A stretch of 64,000 bases of DNA from an uncultured Bacilli bacterium (GCA_944331895.1 CALVIX010000001.1:41545-105544); one strand, 5' to 3'. Positions 36,037 to 45,572 are shown, numbered from the stretch's first letter. A program made the numbers and translations. Notes: generated by a model not told the origin, from the sequence alone.

Positions 36037-37275
36037 TTACATTTGATGTAACAAAATCGTAACCGTTGTCCCCTTTCCTTCTATCGATTCATATTTCATC
36101 GTTCCTTCGTGGGCCAAAATAATCTCGTTGGACAAAGATACCCCGAGCCCTGTTCCTTTTTTCTTCGTCGTGAAGAATGGTTCCGTCATTCTTTTCAAGT
36201 TTTCCTCAGAAATTCCACATCCTTGATCTCTCACTTGAATTTCTACCTGATGATCATTTGTAAGTTTGCTCGAAACCGATAAAACTCCTCCCTCTTCCAT
36301 TGCTTCCACACTATTTTTTAAAAGATTGACAATCACTTGTGACAATCTGTGATAATCTCCGTTAATATACACCTCGTCTTCCATAATACGAAACTTCGGT
36401 TGGATTTGTTTCTCTTTTAAAATCGGCAAAAAATGATTCGTTACCTCTTCTAGTAATAAGTTGATATCTAAAATATCCTTCTCTACTTTCACTTTGGTCA
36501 TCGATAAAAAATCTTGTAACAACACTAGTGTCCGATCGATCTCTTCTCTCATGATCGGAATATAAGTATCGACATGTTCTTGGTTTTTTGTGTCTAACAT
36601 ATCTAAATATCCCTTACATACTGCAATTGGATTTTTAATTTCGTGCGTAATTTTAAATAATGATGTCCGAATTTGTTTTTCCCTTTCCAATTCTTTTACT
36701 GTCATATGAAACTTTAAAATTTGTTCTCCTTTTTCAAATAAATATAATATAAACTGTGTCGCAAGTTCTAATAAAGCAATATACCCTATCGCAACCAATA
36801 TATTAAGCCAAACAGTTTCGGTAGGCACCAATATAAAAAAGTATATCGATAACAAGGTAACTCCACTAACTAAAATCAAACCTTGCTCTAACAAACGACG
36901 ATGAAGATTTTTCTTGATACTAACATAATATAATCCTCCATATAATAAATACTCTAGTATGAAATAATATGGTTGTACTTGAAATAAATTCCCACCATAA
37001 AAGCAAAGTAAGATAGACAATACCAAAATACTAAACTTTTGATGATAACAATAAGCCATCCATAGGGGAATGTGTAAAAACAAGTAGTTGATTTCAGAAG
37101 ATCCCATCATATAAAATCTCGTAGATAGATAAAAGGATGAAATGAATGCGAAATCTAATAGTAACTTATTTTCCTCTTTTCCAATTCCTTTTTGATATGC
37201 TAAATAAAATAAATATAATACTAATGGAAATGTAATACTTACAATATGAACTAAAATTGTTTCAAATAAATTCAT
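36037..37275 (-). CDS. Orphan sensor histidine kinase (KinB/sporulation-kinase-like)
   Basis: 412 aa. The N-terminal ~175 residues hold about six membrane segments with almost no extracellular domain. Then a linker helix, an HisKA H-box FKITHEIKNPIAV with the phospho-acceptor His ~211, N-box QVIVNLLKNSVEAM, and G-boxes DQGCGIS and GTGLGVSLS. No response regulator gene is adjacent. Layout and H-box resemble KinB-type sporulation kinases that feed Spo0F/Spo0A; in this spore-former that is a plausible target but inferred. Confidence 0.85.
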   Translation of the reverse strand: MNLFETILVHIVSITFPLVLYLFYLAYQKGIGKEENKLLLDFAFISSFYLSTRFYMMGSSEINYLFLHIPLWMAYCYHQKFSILVLSILLCFYGGNLFQVQPYYFILEYLLYGGLYYVSIKKNLHRRLLEQGLILVSGVTLLSIYFFILVPTETVWLNILVAIGYIALLELATQFILYLFEKGEQILKFHMTVKELEREKQIRTSLFKITHEIKNPIAVCKGYLDMLDTKNQEHVDTYIPIMREEIDRTLVLLQDFLSMTKVKVEKDILDINLLLEEVTNHFLPILKEKQIQPKFRIMEDEVYINGDYHRLSQVIVNLLKNSVEAMEEGGVLSVSSKLTNDHQVEIQVRDQGCGISEENLKRMTEPFFTTKKKGTGLGVSLSNEIILAHEGTMKYESIEGKGTTVTILLHQM

Positions 37276-37330
37276 TTTCTCACCTCTGATGCTATTATAG
37301 CAACAACCACTTGTCGAGGTTTGTCGAAAA

Positions 37331-37360
37331 AAGAAAAAAAGTGATGAAATTTATCACTTT
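37331..37360 (-). terminator. Terminator of the EIIB-like gene
   Basis: AAAGTGAT/ATCACTTT stem, 7-nt loop, T-run on the minus strand; overlaps the gene's end. Confidence 0.85.
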
Positions 37361-37668
37361 AATGCATCGATATACTTTTTTAACTGTTGTGCATCCTCAC
37401 CAAGAATAATTTTTAACTGGTTATCGATCTCTACGATTCCCTGAGCACCTAATTTTTGGATCGCATCTTTATTAACTTTTTCCACATCTCTTACATTGAC
37501 AATAAAACGAGACTTGTGGAATTCATAATCTAAGATATTAGCTTTTCCACCTAAGTAACCAACTAACTTATTTGCCTCCATTTTAAAATCTTTTTTCTTC
37601 GATCTCGTAATTGCAATTGCTATAATAAGTAAAATAACGATAATTATAATATATTGTACATATTCCAT
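37354..37668 (-). CDS. Membrane-anchored PTS EIIB-like domain lacking the phospho-cysteine
   Basis: 104 aa. Residues ~5-22 are one membrane segment, then a Lys-rich stretch. Residues ~32-104 resemble the glucose-type EIIB domain (YLGGKANILDYEF, VNVRDVEKVNKDAIQKLGAQGIVEI, DAQQLKKYI). In functional EIIB a Cys follows the ENI(x)n site (CxTRLR); here the position is occupied by EFHKSR, and the whole protein contains no Cys at all, so it cannot carry a cysteine phosphate. No other PTS gene is near. Perhaps a regulatory or structural derivative. Confidence 0.7.
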   Translation of the reverse strand: MEYVQYIIIIVILLIIAIAITRSKKKDFKMEANKLVGYLGGKANILDYEFHKSRFIVNVRDVEKVNKDAIQKLGAQGIVEIDNQLKIILGEDAQQLKKYIDALK

Positions 37669-37804
37669 TTTATCACCACTATCATTATACTATAAATTTC
37701 ATATTTTTTACAATTTTTCTTTGATTCCTCAAAAAATATGTCGTATTTTCCTTCCTTTGTTGAAACCAATTATGAATTAGTGTAATATATTGTTAGGTGA
37801 GATT

Positions 37805-38935
37805 ATGAAAAATATTTCTAAATATAAAGTGGATCGTTGGATTCTAATTCCAATGATTTTATTTGCTATGATCAGCATCTTAACAATTTATAGTGCACAA
37901 TCCATGTTACCTAGCTATATGCATGATCTAGCATTCCGACAACTAATATGGTATATCATTGGATTTGGACTCGCATACTTTATCATGTTTATCGGAAATG
38001 ATTTTATCTATCGTAACATTTGGATTTTATATGGGATCGGAATTATAACACTCATACTACTTCTCATCTTTGGTACCCCAATCAACGATGCGAAGTGTTG
38101 GTTTACCATTCCAGGAATCGGTACAATTCAACCGAGTGAATTTATGAAGATCATTCTAATTATCGCAATCGGAACTCTCATTCACGATTTTAACGAAAAT
38201 TTTAATAATCCTACCTTAATGGAAGAATTTAAGTTTTTAATCAAAGTCGGTATCGTCGTTTTAATACCTAGTATTTTAACTTTTCTCCAGCCCGATACAG
38301 GAGTCGTCCTCATCTATTTATTGATTACGACAGTAATGTTATTCGTAGCAGGAATTCGTTATCGATGGTTCTTAATTGGATTTGGAATGATCGCCTTTGT
38401 GATAGCAGTAATACTAGCCATTTACTTTATTAGTACCGATTTATTTGTCGATATCTTTGGAACGAGTTTCTTTTTGCGAGTCGATCGCCTTCTCGACTGG
38501 TCCAACAAAAGTGGATTTCAATTGCAAAATGGAATTAGTGCGATCGGTTCCGGAGGGTTATTTGGAAATGGATTCAATCATACACCAGTCTATTTCCCAG
38601 AACCACAAACAGATTTTATCTTTGCCGTTTTCGGAAGCAATTTCGGATTTATCGGATCGCTTGCATTATTATCTCTGATCGTATTTTTCGACATCAAACT
38701 TATTACGATCGCAATTAAAAATACATCTAATTTAAATAAATATATTATCTCCGGAATCGTTGGAATGTTAATTTACCAACAGCTTCAAAATATCGGAATG
38801 ACATTCGGGTTGATGCCGATTACCGGAATTACTTTACCATTTATCAGTTATGGTGGATCTAGTTTATTAAGCTATATGATCATGGCTGGAATATTTTTCA
38901 GTATATCAAACGAATCACTGCGTTATACCAATTAA
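37805..38935 (+). CDS. rodA: SEDS-family peptidoglycan polymerase (RodA/FtsW/SpoVE)
   Basis: 376 aa, about ten membrane segments. SEDS signatures: PSEFMKI (~110), LLDWSNKSGFQLQNGISAIGSGGLFGNG (~215-245, in segments), PEPQTDFIFAVFGSNFGF and PFISYGGSSLLSYM near the end. Polymerises glycan strands with a class B PBP (none here). RodA is favoured by length and by the lack of a long C-terminal tail, but SpoVE or FtsW remain possible. The start at 37805 is chosen over a TTG 15 bases earlier because AGGTGA precedes it. Confidence 0.9.
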   Translation: MKNISKYKVDRWILIPMILFAMISILTIYSAQSMLPSYMHDLAFRQLIWYIIGFGLAYFIMFIGNDFIYRNIWILYGIGIITLILLLIFGTPINDAKCWFTIPGIGTIQPSEFMKIILIIAIGTLIHDFNENFNNPTLMEEFKFLIKVGIVVLIPSILTFLQPDTGVVLIYLLITTVMLFVAGIRYRWFLIGFGMIAFVIAVILAIYFISTDLFVDIFGTSFFLRVDRLLDWSNKSGFQLQNGISAIGSGGLFGNGFNHTPVYFPEPQTDFIFAVFGSNFGFIGSLALLSLIVFFDIKLITIAIKNTSNLNKYIISGIVGMLIYQQLQNIGMTFGLMPITGITLPFISYGGSSLLSYMIMAGIFFSISNESLRYTN

Positions 38936-38959
38936 AAAGACTCAATCTGAGTCTTTTTT
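38934..38959. terminator. Bidirectional terminator between rodA and the WbsX-like gene
   Basis: AAAAAGACTCA/TGAGTCTTTTT stem with a 3-nt loop, flanked by T and A runs, between converging genes. Confidence 0.9.
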
Positions 38960-38968
38960 CATCTATCG

Positions 38969-40423
38969 TTATTTTTTTGTACGATCTTGATACGGTAGAT
39001 CAAAAATAGCTTTCGAAAGGGTATTGATATTTGTATATCCATATTTTTTATCAGGTTCCAAATAAGTCCCCTCTGCCCATTCATTCCATGCATTTACAAA
39101 GATAAATCTATCGTTCTCTCGATGACGCTTTCTCGTAAACTTTACAATTGTTCGGATCCAATCGTAAAATTTCTTAGGAGAATAGCCATAAAATATCATT
39201 GGATTTTCTTTACGACGAGGTGTATTATCCCATCCCATAGTACAAGAATAATAAAACGGAATGATCGGGAAATGAGGTTGATATCTTTCGATTGCTTGAT
39301 CGACTATCTTTCCATAGTCATACACTTCTTTGCTCGGAAGACCATCAATGTGATTATCCTTTCCAGCAAAATAATGAGGAGCAAAATCGAATTCTGCATC
39401 GACAATGCCTGCAAATTCGTGTTCGTTTTTTTGCATAGGATAGCGAATCCAAACGAGAATTTCTCCAATACCTTCTTCTCTTGCATAAGTTCTCCATGCA
39501 TTGACAAGTTCCTCTAAATTCGGAATTTCCGAAATATTATATATCATAATAATCGGTTTTCCATCGACGCGAATATATCGTTCATCCATTAAATATTTTT
39601 TAATATCCTGTATAAATTTTCGGTAATCATCCCTTTTATAATCTTGTTTCATGATAACATCGTGCTGAGAACCATCCCATGCACGCGTCCAGTTCTCATT
39701 TGCCCAACAAAATAGAAAAGGAAAATCGAGATCTTTATTTTCTAAAAATATATCGACAGGTTTTTCCATCAATCGCTTCCCACTAAACCAATAATAGTAA
39801 AAAGCAAACCCATAAATTCCATGTCTCTTTGCTAAGTCGATCTGACGCTTTATCGTCTTTTTATTATCTAATGTATAATAGCCAATATCATCATGAGGTT
39901 CTCTCGGTTGATAATGTCCTGGAAAAAGAGGTTTCGCTTTGCGCGTATTTACCCACTCTGTAAATCCTTTCCCCCACCATTCATCATTTTCAGGGAAAGT
40001 ATGATATTGTGGTAAATAAAAGGTCAATGTTTTAATATCTGTATGATATTTAGAGAAATCTTGATCTTCTTCATAGTGACTTCGATAAGGATTCCTTTTT
40101 TTGACTTTCGTATCTTTCTTCGTATCTAGATAATCCTCTAGAACTTGTTCCTGTGTAATATTTACTTCTTTCGGCTTTGAAAAATGTCGATAACAATAAA
40201 CAACCTTTCGCATTTTTTCTAATGCTTTCCATCCTTTGCTATTGAGTTTTGCATTCTGTACAGATACCAATTCTTCTAGATAACGACATTGTCCTTCCAA
40301 TTGTTGATATTGAAGTTCCAGTTGCATTACTTTTTGCTTTTCGAGATTCTTCTCCGTCTCTAACTCGACAATTCTTCTCCTATATTCATATTCCTTTACA
40401 TCCGCCTTATCTACATCTGTCAT
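38969..40423 (-). CDS. WbsX-like (GH99-like) glycan-processing protein with coiled-coil N-terminus
   Basis: 484 aa. Residues ~5-65 form a charged coiled coil (EYEYRRRIVELETEK...). From ~110 to the end is the WbsX/glycoside hydrolase 99-like domain: TFYLPQYHTFPENDEWWGKG, FCWANENWTRAWDG, and NAWNEWAEGTYLEPD. Such proteins are usually found in polysaccharide clusters; here it stands with a single membrane-protein gene and no other sugar genes. The start at 40423 follows AGGAGGG. Hydrolase or transferase activity is not decided by sequence. Confidence 0.85.
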   Translation of the reverse strand: MTDVDKADVKEYEYRRRIVELETEKNLEKQKVMQLELQYQQLEGQCRYLEELVSVQNAKLNSKGWKALEKMRKVVYCYRHFSKPKEVNITQEQVLEDYLDTKKDTKVKKRNPYRSHYEEDQDFSKYHTDIKTLTFYLPQYHTFPENDEWWGKGFTEWVNTRKAKPLFPGHYQPREPHDDIGYYTLDNKKTIKRQIDLAKRHGIYGFAFYYYWFSGKRLMEKPVDIFLENKDLDFPFLFCWANENWTRAWDGSQHDVIMKQDYKRDDYRKFIQDIKKYLMDERYIRVDGKPIIMIYNISEIPNLEELVNAWRTYAREEGIGEILVWIRYPMQKNEHEFAGIVDAEFDFAPHYFAGKDNHIDGLPSKEVYDYGKIVDQAIERYQPHFPIIPFYYSCTMGWDNTPRRKENPMIFYGYSPKKFYDWIRTIVKFTRKRHRENDRFIFVNAWNEWAEGTYLEPDKKYGYTNINTLSKAIFDLPYQDRTKK

Positions 40424-40434
40424 AAATAACCCTC

Positions 40435-41295
40435 CTATTTTGATAACATTTCTTTTTTCTTTTGCAACAAAATACATAACAAATAAGCGATCCCTATTCC
40501 CAACATAATACCAAATGAGATCCATCCCACTTGTCCTGTCCAGCTTACTGCCTCATCTATATATGGATCTAACAAATCGACAGCAAATGCTAATTGTGGA
40601 GTCGTTGCACTAGTAATCGCAAATTGAAATAGCTGTGTAAAAAGTATTGAATAAAGTAACGTACTTCCTACTGGCACCATAAGATAAAGGAAAAAATTAC
40701 GATTGAAATTTAACATCCAAAGTCCCGCTATAAAAACACCAGTAATCAACAACATCATCCAACTAATATTTTCACCTAACAATATATTGATATCTGATGA
40801 ATCAACGACAATTTGATAAACTTCGTCCGGTACTTCTTCTACCAATTGATAGGTATCTTCCGTCATTTGGTTTAAAATAGCCTCCTTAGATTGGTCATTC
40901 CAACTGATTTGAAAGTCTCTTTCAATCGTCATACTGTGCTCAGTAAAAAGAGACAATAATTCTGCTTTTGACAAACGATGATCTAGTTTCTGCTCTTTTT
41001 GATTCTCGATCACCATTTTTACTAAGGTGGAAACGAAATCTGTCTTTAATATATCTTCCGTACTCGCTTTGATCCAAGGTCGTGTTTCTATGAGCGAGTT
41101 AATTTGATCTAGTAAAGTTCCTTGCTCTAAATGAACCATCTGGAACAAAGTCTCATAATCTGCATCGTATAAACTTTCCTCTATATGATTCTCATTCACG
41201 ACAATTTGAAACTGATGTATCGCAGTAGCGCCAATAACGCATATTGTAATCATGAAAGCGAAAAAGATAGATCCTATTTTTCTTAGATGCCTCAT
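40435..41295 (-). CDS. Membrane protein of unknown function
   Basis: 286 aa. One N-terminal membrane segment (~10-28), an acidic extracytoplasmic region (~30-175), then three membrane segments (~178-278) and a basic end. Transcribed with the WbsX-like gene 11 bases downstream. The start at 41295 is placed after AAAGGAGGAG. No known family recognised. Ectodomain between two membrane parts suggests a sensor or processing role, without firm evidence. Confidence 0.65.
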   Translation of the reverse strand: MRHLRKIGSIFFAFMITICVIGATAIHQFQIVVNENHIEESLYDADYETLFQMVHLEQGTLLDQINSLIETRPWIKASTEDILKTDFVSTLVKMVIENQKEQKLDHRLSKAELLSLFTEHSMTIERDFQISWNDQSKEAILNQMTEDTYQLVEEVPDEVYQIVVDSSDINILLGENISWMMLLITGVFIAGLWMLNFNRNFFLYLMVPVGSTLLYSILFTQLFQFAITSATTPQLAFAVDLLDPYIDEAVSWTGQVGWISFGIMLGIGIAYLLCILLQKKKEMLSK

Positions 41296-41341
41296 ACTCT
41301 CCTCCTTTTTTTCATTATAACACAGTTTTAAATGATTTTGT

Positions 41342-41369
41342 GATAATTTATAAAACACAATCATATAGT
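41342..41369 (+). promoter_or_regulatory. SigE-like promoter of spoIVA
   Basis: CATATAGT (-10) is preceded by GATAAT with ~14 bases in between, resembling the SigE pattern; the ATG follows 26 bases later. SpoIVA is SigE-controlled in B. subtilis. Confidence 0.45.
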
Positions 41370-41394
41370 GAATTAGAAAGAAAGTAGGGATCAG

Positions 41395-42870
41395 ATGGAA
41401 AAAATAGAAATTATCAAAAGTATTACAGAACGAACCGGTGGAGACATCTATCTGGGTGTCGTTGGAGCGGTTCGAACAGGAAAATCAACTTTCATAAAAA
41501 AAGTAATTGAAAACCTCGTCGTTCCAAACATAGAAGACGAATATGAAAGAAAACGTGCACTAGATGAAATACCTCAAAGTGCACAGGGAAAAACAATTAT
41601 GACGACAGAGCCTAAATTCGTACCTAGTAACGCGGCGAAAATTCAAATCGACGACTTTAGTGCGAATGTACGCCTTGTCGATTGTGTAGGTTACGTCATT
41701 CCAAACGCGAAAGGATACGAGGATGAGAATGGACCTCGCATGGTGAAAACTCCATGGTATGATGAAGAAATTCCATTTATCGAGGCTGCAGAAGTTGGGA
41801 CCGAAAAAGTGATTAAAGATCACTCTACGATCGGAATTGTCGTAACGACAGATGGATCGATTGGAGAACTAAATCGCGTCGACTACGTCGAAGCAGAAAA
41901 TAGAGTTGTCGCCGAATTAAAAGAAATTGGAAAACCATTTATCGTCCTTCTAAATTCGACACACCCAATGTTGCCGGAAACAGAACGTCTTGCTGAAAAA
42001 ATGCAAGAAGAATACGATGTTCCTGTTCTACCAATCAGTATCGAAAACATGACGGAAAGAGATATCTATAATATCTTGAGAGAAGCCTTATACGAATTTC
42101 CAGTACTGGAGGTCAATGTTGATATGCCAGAATGGATCGCATGTTTATCTGCCAATCATTGGCTTAAGAAGATATATATAGATAAAATTAGAGAAAGCGT
42201 AATCGAAATCGATAAATTACGCGACATTGAGCACATCACATCACATTTTCAAGATTGTGAATATATCAGTAAAGCATATCTTTCCAATGTCGATACTTCG
42301 ACTGGTATCGTTACTGTATCACTCAATGCACCGAGTGAACTTTACAATCAAATATTAAAAGATATTATCGGTGTCGATATTACAAGCAAAGCTGCTTTAC
42401 TCAGTTTATTTCAAGACTACAACGAAGCAAAACAAGAATACGATCAAATTAAAGGTGCACTCAAAATGGTCAAACAAACAGGATATGGAGTTGCTACCCC
42501 GACCCTTGCTGATATGAAACTTGATACACCTGAAATTCTAAAACAAGGTAGCAGATATGGCGTAAAATTAAAAGCTGTTGCTCCTTCTATACATATGATC
42601 AGAGTAGATGTAGAATCTACCTTCGAACCAATTATCGGATCAGAACTCCAAAGTAAAGAACTAATCAATCATTTAATGAAAGATAGCGACAAAGATGCCA
42701 ACGCTATATGGAAAAGTGAAATATTTGGACGCAGTTTAGACGTCATCGTCCAAGAAGGAATCCAAGCGAAATTATCACTACTTCCAGAAAATGCAAGATA
42801 CAAACTTCAACAAACTTTATCAAAATTAGTCAACAAAGGAAGTGGCAATTTATTTGCAATCGTTTTATAA
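41395..42870 (+). CDS. spoIVA: Stage IV sporulation protein A (spore coat ATPase)
   Basis: 491 aa, the same length as B. subtilis SpoIVA (492). It is the mother-cell ATPase that polymerises on the forespore to form the coat basement layer. Walker A GAVRTGKST with Lys at residue 30, then VDCVGY, VVTTDGSIGEL and the TP-type motif region; the middle domain ~240-400; C-terminus ending GSGNLFAIVL, which resembles the membrane-anchoring tail of the family. Ribosome site AGGGATC; a SigE-like promoter upstream and a strong terminator downstream: monocistronic. Confidence 0.97.
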   Translation: MEKIEIIKSITERTGGDIYLGVVGAVRTGKSTFIKKVIENLVVPNIEDEYERKRALDEIPQSAQGKTIMTTEPKFVPSNAAKIQIDDFSANVRLVDCVGYVIPNAKGYEDENGPRMVKTPWYDEEIPFIEAAEVGTEKVIKDHSTIGIVVTTDGSIGELNRVDYVEAENRVVAELKEIGKPFIVLLNSTHPMLPETERLAEKMQEEYDVPVLPISIENMTERDIYNILREALYEFPVLEVNVDMPEWIACLSANHWLKKIYIDKIRESVIEIDKLRDIEHITSHFQDCEYISKAYLSNVDTSTGIVTVSLNAPSELYNQILKDIIGVDITSKAALLSLFQDYNEAKQEYDQIKGALKMVKQTGYGVATPTLADMKLDTPEILKQGSRYGVKLKAVAPSIHMIRVDVESTFEPIIGSELQSKELINHLMKDSDKDANAIWKSEIFGRSLDVIVQEGIQAKLSLLPENARYKLQQTLSKLVNKGSGNLFAIVL

Positions 42871-42883
42871 TGATTGCTTTTTT
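42856..42883 (+). terminator. Terminator of spoIVA
   Basis: GCAATCGTT/AATGATTGC stem (one G-U pair), 4-nt loop, six T; begins within the coding end. Confidence 0.85.
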
Positions 42884-42923
42884 CTTCGTATTATGTTAAT
42901 ATAACCCCCTGAGAGGTGAGATT

Positions 42924-44372
42924 ATGTCATTACCATCAACAGAAATGATGAAAAGAAGAGAAAAGAAAAACATGTTTGCAAGGGAGATGAATCGCATCTT
43001 AGCTTTGCCAAAAATTACATTTGAGGAGTTAATCAAAGAATGTAAAGAAAAAGGAATTGCTCAAGTAGCAAACGATCATGGTTTTGATCCTAACGTGCTT
43101 TTGCTAGCATATCAAAACTATGAGGACGAAAAAAAGAAAAAAGAGAGAAAAAAGGAAGGGATTACAAGAGAATCTCTTATCTGTAGAGTCGAAATAGCTA
43201 AAGATTCTAACTCAAATATGAAATATATAGCTGGTCATAACAATAAAGGTGATTTGCTTTTCTATCAAGAACATTCAGCTGCTGGATTACGACACTTAAA
43301 TCAAATCTTATTGAAAAATGCAAAACAGGTAATAATGCAAAATCCAAAAGTAGCAAATACTACCATAAGTAAAATCGCAAGTGCATGGAAATGGTATTTC
43401 AAACATGAAGAAAAACTAAAACTATTAAGAAAAGATGCAAAAGAACTTATAAAAACAAAAGAACATAAAAGCACTTGGAATATGCTACAAATTAGGTTAT
43501 GGGAACTAAATGATCCGAATCAAGCAATCAAAGATCTAAATCGTCGCATCAATCAAATTGAAATATTCTTAAGACGTTTAGAAAACGAAAGCACAAAAAC
43601 AGAGGAACATCGTATCACATGGGAATCAATTCCATATTATATTCCAGAATCGAATACTACAGGAACGATTACTGAAAAAGAATTCTTGCTAAATGGAATA
43701 TTCAACATTACGGAATTACAATGCGAAAGTCTAGATCAAATTAAAGCATTGAATCCCCTCGGAAATGTAAAAAACTACACTTATACAATGACGAAGAAAA
43801 ATTTAAGAAGTCAAATCGATCACTTTTTTGCTACTATGGAACAATATCATTTAACAAAAGAAGATTTAACTCCACGATTGAGAAATTATTATGATCGATA
43901 TACCCTATTTTTACAAAACATAAACTTTACCGATTTACTTAACAAACATCATCAATTAGAAAAACACCCAGAAATGATCAGTCAATTATTAACGAGCAAA
44001 CTAGAGGGTTGTGAAATGAAGATAGGTTATTTATCTCGAGAAGAATGGTTCTTATTAGATAAGTATTTCGAAATGAAATATCTTGTAGCTTTCGAACCAA
44101 ACTTCGAAGGATATACAGAAAGTTACCTACTAGAGACAAGACACAATCATAATCAAAAGAAAAATGTAACCCAACGCATGAAAAACAACATTCAAAAAAT
44201 GCTAGTAGATTTGGATGCAACCAACAAGAATACAACCTATACACCAACATTTACTCAATTACTAGACCATGCTCGCTGGTTCTTAAATGAGGAAGATCCA
44301 TTACAATTGACGCTAGATGGAAAAGCACCAAAAATCGGTTCTGAAAAAGCACCAGTAAAAAAGAAAAAATAA
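42924..44372 (+). CDS. Unknown Lys-rich protein
   Basis: 482 aa, soluble, mostly helical, with two basic clusters (EKKKKERKKE ~65-75 and the C-terminal PVKKKK). Only two Cys are apparent in the second half. No signal peptide, membrane segment or motif recognised. The gene has its own AGAGGTGA ribosome site, an AT-rich promoter-like stretch and a terminator, between spoIVA and alr. Possible structural or nucleic-acid-binding protein by charge; not more can be said. Confidence 0.65.
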   Translation: MSLPSTEMMKRREKKNMFAREMNRILALPKITFEELIKECKEKGIAQVANDHGFDPNVLLLAYQNYEDEKKKKERKKEGITRESLICRVEIAKDSNSNMKYIAGHNNKGDLLFYQEHSAAGLRHLNQILLKNAKQVIMQNPKVANTTISKIASAWKWYFKHEEKLKLLRKDAKELIKTKEHKSTWNMLQIRLWELNDPNQAIKDLNRRINQIEIFLRRLENESTKTEEHRITWESIPYYIPESNTTGTITEKEFLLNGIFNITELQCESLDQIKALNPLGNVKNYTYTMTKKNLRSQIDHFFATMEQYHLTKEDLTPRLRNYYDRYTLFLQNINFTDLLNKHHQLEKHPEMISQLLTSKLEGCEMKIGYLSREEWFLLDKYFEMKYLVAFEPNFEGYTESYLLETRHNHNQKKNVTQRMKNNIQKMLVDLDATNKNTTYTPTFTQLLDHARWFLNEEDPLQLTLDGKAPKIGSEKAPVKKKK

Positions 44373-44386
44373 CATTTAAACCAAAG

Positions 44387-44415
44387 AGACATTATTGTAA
44401 AGATAATGTCTTTTT
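44387..44415 (+). terminator. Terminator of the unknown Lys-rich gene
   Basis: AGACATTAT/ATAATGTCT stem, 7-nt loop, five T. Confidence 0.85.
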
Positions 44416-44468
44416 ACTTCTTTTTATTGTAAAAACAGAGTACAATAGAATTAGAATGGAGGAATGTT

Positions 44469-45557
44469 ATGGAAAACTATAGAGGAACCTATGTGAAAGT
44501 AAATCTATCGAACATCCGAGAAAATGTAGAAAAATTAGTCAAAAAATATAACGATTATGATTACTACTTTGGTGTAGTGAAAGCAGATTCTTACAGTCAT
44601 TATGATATCAAAGTCATTAAAAGTATCATTGCTGGAGGATGTAATTATCTTGCCGTATCTTCTTTAGAAGAAGCATTGACAATACGCGAAGAGATAAAAG
44701 ATATTCCTATTTTATGCCTCGGTGTAATCCATCCTAATTATCTATCTATTTGTCGTAGAGAAAAAATTACCATTACCATTCCATCCCTAGAATACTTTGA
44801 AACAATATTACCCACAAATCTTGAAGGGATTTCAATGCATTTAAAAATTGATACTGGAATGAATCGGTTAGGAATTAAAACAAGAGAAGAGATGAATCAC
44901 ATCTGGCAAAAAATAAAAGAACGCGGACTTCATCTAGAAGGAATCTATACCCATATATATAAAGCAAGCGACGGAAAGACGACCAAAAAACAGTTAGAAG
45001 TCTTCCAAAGTCTCACAAAAGAAATCGATCTATCTAAAATTCCAATCGTACATATCGCACAAAGCGAAACATTGACCCGATATCCACATATACCACATAC
45101 GAATGGTTGTCGACTTGGGCTTATCATGTACGGATTTTCAGAAAACAGCTTTTTACAACTAAAATCAACCTTCTCTTTGCATAGTCGTGTGATAGCTTTA
45201 AAAGATTTAAAAAAAGGCGAGACCGTCGGATATGATGCTACATATAAAGCGAAGGAAGAAGAAAAAATTGCCGTTGTCTCAATCGGATATGCTGATGGTG
45301 TAATACGTGCCAATAAAGGTCGGATGGTATACATTAACGGCATTCCTTATCCAATTGTCGGAAACATCTGTATGGATATGATGATGGTAAAAGTAGATAG
45401 AAAAGTAAATCTATATGATACTGTCGATGTTCTAAAAGATAACTATCATATTAGACAAGTAGCAGATCATTTAAAAACAATTCCATACGAGGTCATTTGC
45501 ACAGTAGGCAAAAGAGTCCCTAGAATCTATATCGAAGAAACCGAAAAGCAGAAGTAA
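44469..45557 (+). CDS. alr: Alanine racemase
   Basis: 362 aa PLP enzyme (fold type III) making D-alanine for peptidoglycan. PLP-Lys region FGVVKADSYSHY (~32-45, Lys ~37), IDTGMNRLG (~132), NGCRLGLIMYG (~213), catalytic Tyr in SIGYADGV (~268). Ribosome site TGGAGGA. The product supplies the VanY substrates of the left part. Some firmicute alr genes are sporulation-linked; no sporulation-type promoter is evident here (TACAAT -10 only). Confidence 0.95.
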   Translation: MENYRGTYVKVNLSNIRENVEKLVKKYNDYDYYFGVVKADSYSHYDIKVIKSIIAGGCNYLAVSSLEEALTIREEIKDIPILCLGVIHPNYLSICRREKITITIPSLEYFETILPTNLEGISMHLKIDTGMNRLGIKTREEMNHIWQKIKERGLHLEGIYTHIYKASDGKTTKKQLEVFQSLTKEIDLSKIPIVHIAQSETLTRYPHIPHTNGCRLGLIMYGFSENSFLQLKSTFSLHSRVIALKDLKKGETVGYDATYKAKEEEKIAVVSIGYADGVIRANKGRMVYINGIPYPIVGNICMDMMMVKVDRKVNLYDTVDVLKDNYHIRQVADHLKTIPYEVICTVGKRVPRIYIEETEKQK

Positions 45558-45572
45558 TCCACTTCTGCTTTT
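45544..45572. terminator. Bidirectional terminator, alr and ABC exporter
   Basis: Perfect AAAAGCAGAAGT/ACTTCTGCTTTT stem with a 5-nt loop, containing both stop codons. Confidence 0.92.

Noticed and set aside
36025..36060. Terminator between RNase J and the kinase
   Set aside because: A TTACAT/ATGTAA stem exists but lacks a T-run on either proper side, so not called.
37354..37668. Functional PTS enzyme IIB
   Set aside because: No cysteine, and no IIA or IIC gene close by.
40424..40525. Longer WbsX-like N-terminus
   Set aside because: It overlaps the previous gene's end; AGGAGGG stands before 40423.
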